Origin: Tricholomella constricta
Taxonomy: Eukaryota; Basidiomycota; Agaricomycetes; Agaricales; Lyophyllaceae
Reading direction: 5' to 3'
DNA length: 64,000 nucleotides
Assembly (NCBI GenBank): GCA_013368375.1
Contig: JAACJP010000023.1
Span: forward strand, 372,001-436,000
Part shown: piece by piece, positions 12,755 to 24,628 of the stretch
Numbering within the stretch: position 1 is the first letter of the stretch
Layout of the letters: every line of letters begins with the position of its first letter
The notes under the pieces: generated by a model
What the model was told of the DNA's origin: nothing
What the model saw: only the letters and a program-made list of their open reading frames with translations
Databases searched by the model: none
Made by a program: the position numbers and the translations under genes

Positions 12755-14697
12755 ATGTCGTCCGAACTTCCAAAGCTGAACGTTTTGATGTGTACGCTGC
12801 CGTTCGTCAGTCTCCAGGCTGTCAACTAATCAACTTCTTTCGCCAGGTGGTACTGTAAGTCTCCTCCACAGACTGACTCTGTAAAGTCGGTTCAACTCTG
12901 AGACGTAGGGAGAGTACACCACCGGATGGGTCGGCACAGGAGCATCGAAATCGGATAAGAAGGTGCGTCCGATGAAGCCCGGGCCAAACCTCTTCTTACC
13001 TTGAACGCTTTCTAGATCGGAGTAAATATTACCGTCCAAGGCTCGATATTCGCCGTTGCTGAATTCGACGGCAGGTCGTTGGTCTCACTCTCTTCGATCT
13101 CCGCCGCCTCGGCAAGGTATGTAGCTTGTTCTGGTCAACCTGCATTAAACTTGAACTTGACAGTCTCCTAGGTCGACAAGCTCGGAATGGTCGGCGTGAA
13201 CGGAGGAAAGTTCCCTGCCATTCGCAAACACCTTGACGAGAACATTGGAGGAGTCTATAAGGATATGGATCTCTCGTTCGTCCAGTATTACAGTTCGCTA
13301 CTGCAATGCACTGACCCCACTCTAGATTCGACGCATTCCCTGAACAAGGAAAGGTTGATCCCGAAGCTTGTAAGTTTCCTCTATCTCTACATACATAAAA
13401 AGCAAGCGCACCATTGTCGGAATCTCCAGACAAGACCGCTATTGACAAGATGTCGCCCGGAGAAGCTGTGATCATCTTCACCCCCGACAGTGAGTACGCC
13501 ACAAAAGCATCATGCTCAATTCAAGAATCGTTTGATAGGCACCCATCACGCCATCGCTCTCTACGCTATCGAACGCGGTATCCACGTCCTTGTCACCAAG
13601 CCTGCCACCCAGCTCCTCTCACACCATAACGAGCTTATTGCCGCAGCTAAAAAACACAACGTCGTCTGCTTTGTCGAGCATCACAAGCGGTGAGCTGCAG
13701 AGCGCCACGGAGAATGTCACATGCTCATCTTATTCATTACTAGCTTTGACCCAGTCTACAGCGATGCCAAGGCTCGTGCACAAACCCTCGGCGAGTTCAA
13801 CTTCTTCAACGCGTGGATGAGCCAGCCGAAAAGTCAGCTCGAGACTTTCCGCGCTTGGGCCGGCAAGGACTCTGACATCAGGTATTAAACGCGTGCTATC
13901 AGGCTCTTACGATGCGCGCTGATCCAGGAACGCCAGCTATTACCTCTCCTCGCATCACATCGATATCTGCTGCTGGATTCTCCAAGATATTGCTGTCCCG
14001 ACCCGCGTTGTCGCCAGTGCTGCAGCCGGTATTGCCACTAGCGAGCCCTACAACTGCGTCCCCCAGACGGAGGACACCATCACCCTCCTAGTCGACTGGC
14101 AATCTATCAAAAGCTCGAAGCACAGAGGCACCGCCGTGTACACGGCCAGCTGGACTGCCCCGTTGAAGGCCGGCGTACACTCTGCTCAGCACTGGTACTA
14201 CATGGGAGAGAAGGTCCGTTTACGCCTCTCGGCTCCCGCATTTCGGCGGACATTTATCCAAACGTTCTCTTCGCAGGGTGACATCACTGTTGATCAGGCC
14301 CACCGTGGGTACGATGTCACAGTCGACGAGACAGGAAAGACCTGGTACAACCCATTCTAGTGCGTCACACACGCCTGAGAGCGAGCCCGCGTGCAATTGG
14401 AGTGGCACAGAAGCTGATTGCTGACGGGCACTTTGCAGCATGAAATATTCGCCGTCAGAGAGCGGCCACTTCGATGGCCAGCGCGGCTATGGCTACATTT
14501 CGATCGAGAAGTTTATCGACGCCGCCCGCAGCGTGAACGCAGGCGCCACAAAGCCGGGCGACTACGACACCCATGGCCTCCCCACCATCGCCAACACCGT
14601 CCTGACAACGGCTATCCTGAATGCCGGCAGAATTAGCTTGGACGAGAAGAGGGCTGTTGCGATCAAGAAGGACGGGGAAACCTGGATTCTTGAGTAA
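12755..14697 (+). CDS. Gfo/Idh/MocA family NAD(P)-dependent oxidoreductase
   Basis: A sugar or polyol dehydrogenase-like enzyme; the substrate cannot be named. The Rossmann N-terminus is KLNVLMCGTGEYTTGWVG, then KKIGVVGLTLFDLRRLGK. Dinucleotide-side segments AVIIFTPDSTHHAIALYAIE and VLVTKPATQLLSHHNELI follow, with TKP where many relatives have EKP (the Lys is catalytic in the family). Further on come VEHHKRFDPVYSDAKARA and SSHHIDICCWILQDIAVPT, with the His/Asp pair of the C-terminal domain, ending AVAIKKDGETWILE. The 5' half is unusually fragmented. Exons are 12755-12791, 12847-12854 (8 nt), 12909-12962, 13016-13021 (6 nt) and 13075-13116, then larger exons from 13172. The 8-nt exon is needed to keep frame. 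The start is the ATG at 12755. Confidence 0.9.
12847..12854 (+). other. 8-nt micro-exon of the oxidoreductase
   Basis: GTGGTACT is bounded by an AG acceptor (12845-12846) and a GTAAGT donor (12855). It supplies the last two bases of Cys plus Gly-Thr of the C-G-T-G-E-Y nucleotide-binding motif. Exon 1 (37 nt) plus exon 3 (54 nt) would be out of frame without it. Confidence 0.85.
13016..13021 (+). other. 6-nt micro-exon of the oxidoreductase
   Basis: ATCGGA encodes Ile-Gly between two 53-nt introns (12963-13015, GTGCGT...TAG; 13022-13074, GTAAAT...CAG). It completes the hydrophobic strand KKIGVVGLTLF. Skipping it would stay in frame but remove two residues of a Rossmann strand. Confidence 0.75.
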
Positions 14698-16129
14698 ATG
14701 CATCACGCGGTCGGAAACTCAAATGCTTAGAATGGTAACAAGAGGGCGCCGGAAGATGTATTTTTATGTGTATTGTTCAAATCTAGTACGATGGTACGAT
14801 GTATAAGAAGAACGACCTCATGACTGCTGGATCCAACAGCGCTTGCTAGTAGTGATAATTTGCGGCAAGTCGACAATCTCTGAGGCTGGCCCCGAAGTTG
14901 AACGCTGAGTAGTGGACGTGGACATTTGTAAACCCACTATAAACAGGAACGTTAAAAATCATTAGACCGTTTTTAGATTCATATCAAGTAACTCGGGTTG
15001 GCCATTATTTAAACACTTCTCGCATGTTGTGATGAGGACATAGGGGGGAACTCTCCCATGGTGTCTGTAGGCCAGAACCAGTGTCGTGATGCGGCGATAG
15101 GGAGCTCGTAGGCCCCGGTGAACCTAAGTAGAAGATGGTACAAATGTTGTTGGCATGCGGATAATAATTGCCATTGCGTTTTGATTTGTTTTTGAAATGA
15201 GCGGTGTCGGTGATGTCTAAGTTGCGAGCGGGCGGCGAACATGGAAAGATGCAATTCAGGATTTGATATTGATGATTGTAACGACAAACGTGCGGCCCAG
15301 ACAGACAGAGGTGCAAGTGTGGAAAGCCCTTCAGGCTTTGGAGGCGGTACGAGACTGACAGCCAGTTGTAGGTGGGGGTGTTGAAGTAAGATGGGATGGA
15401 AAAATAAAGGCAATAATAATGTGCAGGTGAAGTAAAATGCCCTTACGACCCGGGGGAATGCTGTGACGATAACGGCAGGGACCAAAAAAATATATGGAAC
15501 TGACACACGAAGTGCCAGAATGGTCCGTAAGGGCGAGGCGGGAGAAAAGTATATGATAAAATGAAGAATAAAATATACTGTAGAAGAAATGAACAACGGG
15601 TGTGCGGCTGTCGGTGGAGTGTATTGATACTTGCAGAATGAAAGGAGGGGGAATGATGGTGGATGATTGATTGCATAGAGAACAAAAAGACGGGAATGAG
15701 CGGAAAGTCGCGGAAGGGTTACTGTATACGACCTGAGATGACGAGAGGAACACGGAGGTTATGATTTTCTTCGACAACGAAAGGAAGAAAGCGAGGGGTT
15801 GGCAGCTAGGCAGATAAAGTAAACTGTCCATGAATTGGTCGCACCCCAAGCGTCCTCGGCGAGACGCAAGACGTGAGGTGGTCGTCCCTCCCGGTCGACA
15901 TCGCTCGTTTTGGCCCTCAAATAGGTTGTACGCCTGCCATGATAGAATAGTGGTGCGGATGATGAGGTGAAACTGAGACAATTGCGAGGGAAATGCATGG
16001 TTGATTGAGTTGCAGAAACAAATATTGTGCGAGGTGTCGGTGCGACGTGTATTGATATTACATTTTGCGGATTGCGGGTGTTTTGAGACAGAGTGGATAT
16101 GGCGAAACCGAGTACAGATGATGGGACTG
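14698..16129. other. Gene-free convergent gap
   Basis: These 1432 bases lie between the stop codons of the convergent oxidoreductase and cyclin genes. From about 15000 to 16130 the minus strand is pyrimidine-rich, with overlapping open frames up to 216 codons. Those frames are poor in charged residues, show no family sequence and have no good start. A long cyclin 3' UTR or a non-coding transcript is the simplest reading. Confidence 0.45.
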
Positions 16130-17608
16130 CTATGACACTAACGCAGCTCGTGGCGATACATTGTTGATGTTATGTAGAGCTGGGCGACCGAACGCGACGA
16201 AATCGTGTGGAAGGAATTGATCCGGAGGAGATTCGACACGATGCTTGTTCAGCACAGGCTCAAACGATGACGACATATTTTCCTTATCGTCAGACGAATA
16301 TGAGCCCGAAAAGAGATCGCTGGAGAACGACGGCGTTGTCGGTGTAAGGGGCATGTCATCGGACAAATCTGACACGGTAGTCGAGCAGCTCGTCGGTGTG
16401 CTCACCGCTGATGCTGAGGTGCGTTTAGGCGTCACAGGGAGTGAGGGAAGGGAATGACGGGTGAATCGACCGCCCTGCAGATAGTACTGGACGACGAATG
16501 TCGCCGCCTTGGAATAGAAAGCGTACGAATACTTTTTGACGAGCGTCTCCGAAAGATCATTGACGTGCTTCGACAAACGAATATCAAGATACTCGACAAC
16601 TTCCAGGCATTCCTCAGTTTCTTCCCAAACACGGCGTGGTTTGCCACACAGGAACCGCGCAAGTGTCAGCGCCGCCAAAGCGATGGTCGATGGAGGGTAC
16701 ATGATGAACTCGCGATAGAAAAGGGTCATTTCCATCAAGAATCGGGCCACATGTTGAACTTTGGGCTCCTCCATGATGGGTCCACAGCACATAAGTCTGA
16801 GCCAGGCCTCTGCGGTTGGATGACCAAGTGTCCACTGTATCGTCGATAAGACATGACCTTCCATTTGGATGAATGCAGACTCTTCATAAGTCTCACGGCA
16901 TATCTGAGCAAGGTCTTGGACGGTGGGAACGCGTTCCTTGGCATCCTCAAACTTGGCAGCGATCCAAAGAGCAGCGCAGCCAACGAGTTGGTAGTGTTTA
17001 ATGTAGACGATACGGCGGGAGACGTAGCGATCAATGATGTTGAGGGTGAGGTACAGCGTCTCGGGGCGCAGTCGGAAGGTGAAGTGAATCTCGACGAGGA
17101 AGTCCACGAGACAGGGCCGCATGTGCCACCGAATCTCTGGCTGTTGATCCATGGACTGGGCTGAGGACATTGTAAATCGCTGGAGGCATTGAATTTAGCG
17201 AGTGGAATTATGATGTCAACATCGCGAGGAACTGACCTCCATATCATGCATGTAGTATTGAATCTCTTCACGATATTCCTCCTCGAGAATAACACCTTCC
17301 CGGCGAAGGGCCAAAATCTGCGCTTCGCGTTGGCGTTGCTGGAGAATGGCGGACTTAGCGGAGCGAGGAGTTCTTCGAGCAGGACCGTTTGCAGGGAGAA
17401 GGGGAGACTTGTGAGATTTGGACACGCCATGGGGAGAAGGACGTTTCTTGGGGTAGATAAGGGAGTTGCGAGAATGTCTGAGAGAGGCGGTGGAGACGTC
17501 TTTCATGTCGGAATAAATCGATTCGAGCGAGAGAACGATCGATTGTGGGCTGGCAGGAGAAGGAGGATGAGGAACAGGTGTGGTTTCGGCGGAAGCATGG
17601 TCAGGCAT
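16130..17608 (-). CDS. Cyclin (G1/B-type cyclin-box protein)
   Basis: A regulatory subunit of a cyclin-dependent kinase. Two exons (17608-17237 and 17179-16130) give 473 residues. The N-terminus is basic and Pro/Ser-rich with KKRP and RRTPR stretches, followed by EEYREEIQYYMHDMERFTMS. The cyclin box begins MRPCLVDFLVEIHFTFRLRP, matching the MRxxLVDFL signature. It continues LTLNIIDRYVSRRIVYIKHY and LVGCAALWIAAKFEDAKERV. The second fold has WTLGHPTAEAWLRLM and YPPSTIALAALTLARFL. The Ser-rich tail has LPLTPTTPSFSS-like sites suited to CDK phosphorylation. Start is ATG 17608; the family MERFTM join fixes the intron. A likely 5' UTR intron (GTGAGT near 17786 to TTTTAG near 17624) is inferred. Assignment to a G1 class is by resemblance only. 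Confidence 0.88.
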
Positions 17609-20600
17609 AACAGAAAATAAAGGCGGGCAAACTAAAATGACAATGGACGAAAGATGGTGGCAGAGTTGGTGCGAGCCACAATCGGCCATGAAAATAAGGT
17701 TCGGCGAGCTCACACGGAGTCAAACGCGGACACCAAGAAGGATATGGACTCGAAAATATGATAGAACGAGAAAATCGATAGAACACTCACAGATGGCAGA
17801 AAAACTGCAGTTCATGCAACGACAAAAGTCGATGTCAAGTGGGGTGTGCAGTACAACACACAGCTATAGTGGTGAAAAGAGAGGAAGTCGTCAGCGTTGA
17901 TGGTCGTGAGCTGCGCAGGGCAGAGATGCAAGAGAGGGAACTCAAGAGGTCGAAGTGCAGGACGACGACATTGAGGAAGAGAGAGGACAAGGCGGAATAT
18001 AAAAAGTTGGCACAGAAGGGGACTGCCGTGAGCCGCAGGGAGGTTACCATCACAAATCCCATGCTGCACGTCACATAGTCACAATCGATTCCCACCACCT
18101 GTCGCGTCAACCGAACAACCAGTGCCACCCGTGAATACCGGTCCGGCAAACAATTCCCACGACCCCACGTTTCGCGACGAGCACAGAAATGACGTAAGGC
18201 TATCGACGCCAGCTCTCTGTGCATATAGCCAGCCAGCACGATGTACTCACAATGGGATACCACTGCACGGAACCTAGAGCACTGCAGGACTGTCAGCGAC
18301 GCATCGTCACGGAAAATAGACGCCACTCACACGAATCAAACGACTGTCAGTTGGGAGGGCGACAATAAGGAGGGAATTAAAGGCGAATTACTTTCAAGAG
18401 CGACCGGGGAAACAAAAGAGTGACTGTGGTGAGGCCTGGCGACCGACGAGTTTATCGCCACGAAAGCTGAGAGGGGACGCTCGGACTGAACCGAGCGTGT
18501 CCTGTATTGAGCTCCTGAGCTGGAGGCGGTGAAACCTCTGACTCTACGAGGGAGGGAAACTGGGAGGCCAAGGGAGAACAGAAAGGTGGAGTCGAATGGA
18601 CAACAACACTTTTCAAGGGCGGAGGACGACGGGCAATGTGTTGGAGGCGTGGTTCGCTTACGCCGCTCTAATAGTAGCATCCAGGCTCAGATAAATATTC
18701 AATCCCTGTTTTGATACAACCCACCACGTTTCCTGCCTGCAGGCAGAGAATATGTCAAGATTCCGTCACTCATGCACGCCTTGGCTGTCTTACCTAAGCA
18801 CTCCTTCTTTTCGGTTCTACTGCAAGACCTAAGTATATAATCCGTACATTGCTCGTTCTCCTGCGTGCAAGCTCCTTTGTCCCCTTGTCCCGAGTCTCGG
18901 ATGCCCTCCACTCTTGTCCTCTCTCTCAGCACATCGATGCTACTTTCACGCTCAGCACTCCTCCCATCAGTCACTTCTTATCGACCCATCATTCGTCTAC
19001 ATCCCCATAATCATTACCCTATTTAGATCTCACGTACACTCGTACGAATCTCTTTCTTTGCCATTCTTCGCAACCCTGTTCGACAGCAATGGTGAATATC
19101 CTTGCAATCTCCCAATACTTACCTACTTTACACTTTCAAAATTTTCGAGTGTTCTTCCGGGGATAAGTATAGAAAGCACAATCGATAAAACGTCACGATA
19201 TCCATGTGTGAATCTAAACGCATCAATTAGCCGACCTTGTTAAATCGCTTGCGGAACAGGCACACAGGCACAAAGCGCCGGCGGCGCTGGGCGCTGCTCT
19301 GCGTAACGATACTTACTGATTTGTCGGTATTAGTTATGGACGGATGTTGTCGGGTGTGATAACCTCGGAACATCACCATATACAAGAGACGCGTCGCTCT
19401 CAATAATTTTGTGTGCTGAGAAAACAGTGCGCCTATCGTCGGGGACAAGGCAGGAAAGAACTTAGAACCCTGCTTCTTGACATGTGTGTGTCTGATCAGC
19501 GTTAGCCAGTTCCCATGCTGTATACGTGGATGTTACTATCGATGGGAGTTTGGCGTAAATCGCTGTTGATCCAAGAACCTACTGATCACCAAGGGAAGCA
19601 GGACATTTTTGTGCCAGCGCAGCGATCCTCACAACGAGCCACGGCCTGCCGCGGTCTATTGAAACTGGAGCGACGAAAGCGCCCACTAACCCAAGGCTAG
19701 TACACGGGCTATGTGTCAGTGGTGCGAGCGCCAGCTAGATTGGAGGCCGAGCTTCCAATATATCGAATGCAATCAAACCGAATGAAGCGATGTCAAGAAC
19801 TCAAATTTCGTCTCACAAAGGCCGGCGCAGAGGGCTTCAGCTGACCCTCGGTGACAATGAAGAACTTGGTTATTTCCAACAAAATCTGTTATGTTGGCCG
19901 ATGCATCGAGGAATCTGAGATGGATGATAGAGAATGGAAACGACGGCCCGGAAAAATGGCGATGCCTCTGCCAAGTTGCCGGCGTACAAGGTCTTTCTTC
20001 TCTTCAGTGCACCTTTCTTGAATATTCGACGCTGACCATGACGAATTTACGACGTGAAACTTTTGGAGCGGGTATCCGAGTTCATGTGAATACAATCCGC
20101 ATCGTATGTTGTTTAGTTCCGCGCTCGGCCTCAGAATTTCGTCGGTGTTTCTGATGATCTATGGGCAGAGCCTATAGGCGTTACGCGTGGATGCGGCCGA
20201 CATGACAGACTTACCCACGTCGGGGTCGCATGTTTCAACCATCTCGCACAATCACGGCGACAAGCTCCGCATTTTTGAGTTAAGCCAAGTTGAAGCGTTC
20301 TCCACATGACGCGTCGGCCGTCCGAGTTGTGTCGACCATCTCATCAGAGACCACGGCAATCATATCAGACCATATGGCATGGGTGTTTATCGGCATCATG
20401 ATGGAGCATCCAGTGGGATTGTCGGACGAAAACGAAAGACCGCGTAGGAATATATTGAAAATATCGGGATATAGAACGCAAGTTTGACGTCGACTTGTGC
20501 CGATGTCGAATGAAAGGTCAACAGGACACTAGCAACACCCGACATGCGAAAGCACCAATGGGAGCACGCAATGATGGATTAGATATAGTTATAAGGCCCT

Positions 20601-20754
20601 GTACAAGAAGACGAAATTATGAAGACGTGGAATGAACATGAAAACTGCGACATTGACATGTGCGTCAGTCAGAGGATGGTGCACCACAAGGGAATATCAA
20701 GAGGAAAGAGGGTTCAAAAAGATTTGAGAATTCGAGCACTCTCCAGTTAAAAGT
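17609..20754. other. 3.1-kb gene-free region upstream of the cyclin
   Basis: This is the longest stretch without a recognisable gene. It lies between the cyclin start (minus) and the stop of the 4E-T-like gene (minus). All open frames are short and unlike known families. Cell-cycle box-like sites are present: CGCGAAA on minus at 18176-18170, and ACGCGT at 19389-19394, 20183-20188 and 20309-20314. A pyrimidine-rich block at about 18840-19080 resembles a promoter/leader for a plus-strand transcript, but no coding frame follows. It could be a long cyclin regulatory region, a non-coding RNA gene or decayed sequence. Confidence 0.4.
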
Positions 20755-23700
20755 CTATTCTCGATGGGTGTTACCCATGAGAAGTGCCATGAGATCGTGC
20801 GCGGGCTGAGAGTTGGGCCCTTGCTGCTGCATGTGAGGGGGGGGGAAGTGCGGCATCAAGTGCGGGGGAAGTTGCTGCTGCTGCTGTTGACGCATTGCAA
20901 GAAGCGGGGGTATTTGACCTCCAGGACCTTGTTGGATTGGGAAACCACCCCCTGTGCCTCGCAGACCAACTCCACCCATTCCCAGAACTTGATTTTGGCC
21001 GGCGGTACGCAAGTCAAGGTTACTCGGGTGACCTAGCGGAAGATGGGTGCCATGGTTCTGCAGTTGATGAGGGCCCCGAATCGGCGGCCCTCCGCCATAT
21101 CCTACATTTCCCCCAGGAGGAAAGTTGTTGAAGGGCTGCTGTTGCTGATTAGATCCATTCAGATGCAAGGCACTGTGCAGTCCGGGCGATGACATGCCAG
21201 GCATTCCTATGAATTGCGAAGGCTCATGGGGCGGTCGTCCGCCGAGGTTAGCTAGCCCTGGAGGTAGGCGTTGTTGTTGGGGGTTCTGCAGGTGATTTTG
21301 CTGGTGCGATATGGGCGATGGGCCCCCACGGTAATGATTTTGCTGAAGGGGTATCCCAGGATTGCGAGCACCCTGTTGGTGATAAATGGATGGAGGACCA
21401 CCGGGATACAATTGATCAAGATTGCGTTGCTGCTGGGGAGGTAGGCGCTGCTGAACGTTGAAAGGAAGGTCGTCGTCGGAATATATCCCAGGATTTTCAC
21501 GGTTTCGTGGAGGTGGTGCGGATCGGAGACCAGGGACCATGCCATCTGGTACGAAATTTCGATCATTGAGGCGGCTCTCGTACAACGGCTCCAGGCGACC
21601 GGCATGTAATTGCTGTTGCTGTTGTTGTTGCTGGAGGAGGTGGAGGTTGTTTTGCGATTGCAGCGCAAAACCTGCGTTGTTTGACAAAGGCGCCGAGATC
21701 GGAATTTGAAGCGGTGCACGTGGAACCTGAAGAAATGAGGAATATAGTAAAAGGCATTAAAGAAATTGCTCACCTGAGCTGAACTGCTTAGCATAGCGTA
21801 TATCTCATCCATGGCGCGAGGATCCGGACCATTTCCATGATTGCCATTGAAACCATGGTCCTGCCTTTGGCCACCAGGTCCAGGCGAGGAAGACACTAGT
21901 CCGACGGGCGTATGTGTCTTTGGGATCGCAGGTACGGCCTCCCTTCCCTTCGCGTCAAAGAACTTGGCAAACCTACTGCCTTTGTTAGCAGAATAGCCAC
22001 TGCCGTTATCTGACGACGACGCGTCATGGAATTGGGGGTGTTCCGTTGACAAAGCGAAAGCATGCCGTTCTGCCATAGCTCGGCGGTGCGCATCAGGCGA
22101 GAGGGCAAGGTTACTAGTGTCCCTGTAATCTTCCAATCCGGAGGGTGAGCGGCGTTGCTCTTCAAATGGAGAGAATCCAGGCAGTGAGCGGAGGGCGTCG
22201 GTTTTGGATACTTGTTGTGGTACATCAGGCTGTGGCGCTCCCAGGTTGGGGAAAATACCTATTGTGATTCAATAACGAAGGTCAAAACACGATAATCGAT
22301 CAGACTTACCGTTCTGAGAGACACCTGAGCTGTTGTTTGAATTCTGTAGTCTCGGAGCCGCTGCAGGCGTGCGTGCGAAGGCCAAAAGACGGGATCCAGG
22401 GGGGGGATTGAACTGAGGAGTGAAATCGTGAGAAGTGTTTTGAGGAGCTTCTTGGAACGGGATGGTATTGGCTCTATTTGATAGGTTAGATGAAGTCTTC
22501 GATACCTCCAGAAAAGTGCGTCGTGAGAAACTAACGAGTTTGGATGCTCTTTGGAACCAAGGAGCGAAAGCAGGGAATTGGGTGTCGCGGTTGCAGATGT
22601 CGAACAAGCCTCGGATTGAGGAAGAGTTGGTGGAGAAACTTGAGATTGAGCCGAAGGCGAACTAACATTCAAGCCTTCTGTGCATATTCGTCAGCCGATG
22701 GGATAAGAAAAAAAAGCAGTCAAAGGCGTACCAGGGGGTATTGGAGACTGCTGTGACGGCCGAGCGTTGACCGATGCAGCTTTGCTGGTGGTTTCAGCAG
22801 AGTGATTTTGTGAACCACCATCTAGCGCATCGCTCTTCTTCTTCTCTTCTTCCCTTTTCATGAGCAACCGGAATAACTGAATCTCGTCAAGTGGCTTCCC
22901 GTTCGCGTCAGGTTTTTCGATGCTGGTAGATTCTTGGGCACCGGCACCAGTCCCCTTGGTCAAAGGCAAACCACCTTGCTCTTTCATTTCCTTTTCTTTC
23001 CTTTCCTTCTTCCAGGCTTGTATACCGTCGAGCTCCCCATCCCCAGTCTTCCCGCCAAGGATACCTCCATTCGATGGAGGCGGAATATACGTATCCATCC
23101 AAGCAGGCTCCTTCTCTCTCTCGCGCTCTCGGTCTCTGCGATCATCTCGGTCTTTTCCATCATCAGTAAGAGGTCCAGCCTTCCTGTCACGTCCAGTCGG
23201 ACGTTTTGCTCGGCTTTCGCGGTCTTCAGCTGCTACCCAACGGCGTTCTGCGGGGTCCAATGTAGAATCCTTGTCCCGTAAGCGTTCAGAATGTCTCTCA
23301 GCACGCCTTGCAGCCATTCTTTCGTCACGCTTTCCATCGTCTCTCCATCGGCGAGGATCCTCATCAGTGTCACGGTCCAAGTCCCGCTCGCGGTCTCGCT
23401 CACGACGATGTTCGTCTCGTTCGCCTCGTCGAGACGGGGAATGTTCACGTCGAGGCCTCGAGGAGTCGCGAACGCGTGATCTGGCCCTTTCCCGTTCGTC
23501 GCGGTCTTTACGCCCATTTTCAGTTCCTGGACGTTGTATATCAAATAGTGGAAGGGAAAAAACAGGTTTGTTGGGCTTACGATCTTCTCGGGCGGAGCGT
23601 GGATCAGACCCTAAACATTCGATGAGCGACCATCAGGCAACTGGCAAAAGTACGTACCCTTTCTCCAATCTTCGCTGGCCTCGCCTGCCTTCTTCTTTAC

Positions 23701-24628
23701 AGCATCTCGTGCCTCCGCACGTCGAGAAGTACCAGAAGGCCCTTGAACTTGGCCAAGCCTGCTGGTGGAACCTGCGGTAAGGTGCGGTGCTGCATCCCTC
23801 TCTTTGCTCCTAGCGCTCAGTGGGAGAGCAAGTCGGTCGCGGTCGTATTTGTCAGAGAGCTAGTAAAGAGTGGTGTAGGGTTGAGTAACCTGGTGCGGCC
23901 AGGAATATGTGCTCTCACATGTCGAAGCCTTTCATGCCCTTCTTTATCTCTAATGTCTCTTTCACGGTCCTTATCTGTATCCCTTTCTCGATCCCTCTCT
24001 CGGTCGCGATCACTTGCACGCAACGACTGGTGCTTGAAATTCCCCATTTGCGAAGGTTGAGAAAGAGTTGAGCGAAAAGAAGGCCGCGAGGGAGTTTCTG
24101 TCGACGATTGAGAACGCATAGTAGTCGACATTAGAGGAACCTTACCTCCATCCTCAATATCGCGCCTGAACCTGTAGGACAATTTGCAAGTCAGCAACAC
24201 ATGGGACAGTAGGCACGAGGAGCGAAGTCACCTTCTTTCCCTTGCACTTCCAGGTAGTGTGGGTCCTGATTCCTTTTTTGAAAGGTTCTGCTCGTTTTCA
24301 GTTCTGTTCCGTTGAGGTGTAAGCTAGTCGGAATGAAGAAACAAGTTGGATCATACCCTGGATCATACCCAAACCAATCCTTCAACTCTGGCATTCCAGG
24401 TGGAAGTTGGACCATTGGAGAGCTTGATAAAAAGAGAATCTGAGGACGAGTGTAGATCCTCATTGGTTGCGATAGAGTGGGTGTTTTTTCTGCGTTGGCC
24501 GCTGGCTCAGTCTGACTTGCTTCGTCCTGGACAGCAACGTTCGCAAGAGACGAACCCAACCCTTCGACCACAGAGGCAGGCGCACTCGTCGCAGTGGCTT
24601 GGGTGGTGTCTGATACAAGTGCTGCCAT
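20755..24628 (-). CDS. 4E-T-like eIF4E-binding protein (Q/RD-rich)
   Basis: Probably a cap-binding-protein partner acting in translational repression or mRNA decay. Near residue 57 is MRIYTRPQILFLSSSPMVQL, which has the spacing of a canonical eIF4E-binding motif (Tyr, four residues, Ile-Leu), followed by PPGMPELKDWFG. After an intron come EQNLSKKESGPTLPGSARER and RRFRRDIEDGG. Then there is a long Arg/Asp dipeptide-rich region (about 24040-23100), ALDGGSQNHSAETTSK, and the block NKGSRFAKFFDAKGRE, which resembles a conserved 4E-T/Cup segment. The C-terminal 310 residues are Gln/Pro/Gly-rich with two poly-Gln tracts and end HDLMALLMGNTHRE. GYF-ligand motifs PPGM and PPGL are present. Start is ATG 24628; several introns. 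The family assignment is inferred from motifs, not full-length similarity. Confidence 0.72.
21608..21634 (-). repeat. Poly-glutamine (CAG/CAA) coding repeat
   Basis: A run of CAG/CAA codons encodes about eight consecutive Gln after a NNLHLL segment of the 4E-T-like protein. A shorter GCTGCTGCTGCTG tract at about 20872-20885 encodes a second poly-Gln. Both are interrupted triplet repeats typical of low-complexity regions. Confidence 0.7.

Noticed and set aside
15009..15981. Open frames of 195 and 216 codons on the minus strand
   Set aside because: They overlap in different phases, arise from C/T-rich sequence, show no family sequence and no splice-supported extension; treated as cyclin 3' flank.
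17835..18326. 163-codon minus-strand open frame upstream of the cyclin
   Set aside because: No ATG at its start, hydrophobic low-quality composition and no relation to the cyclin frame; probably leader or promoter sequence.
18914..19243. 109-codon plus-strand frame after a pyrimidine-rich block
   Set aside because: Composition simply follows the C/T bias and no splice-extended frame gives recognisable protein. Non-coding transcription remains possible.
23100..24010. Arg/Asp and Arg/Ser dipeptide repeats as a possible SR splicing factor
   Set aside because: They are in frame with the 4E-T-like exons, no RRM is present, and the flanking motifs fit an eIF4E-binding protein better.
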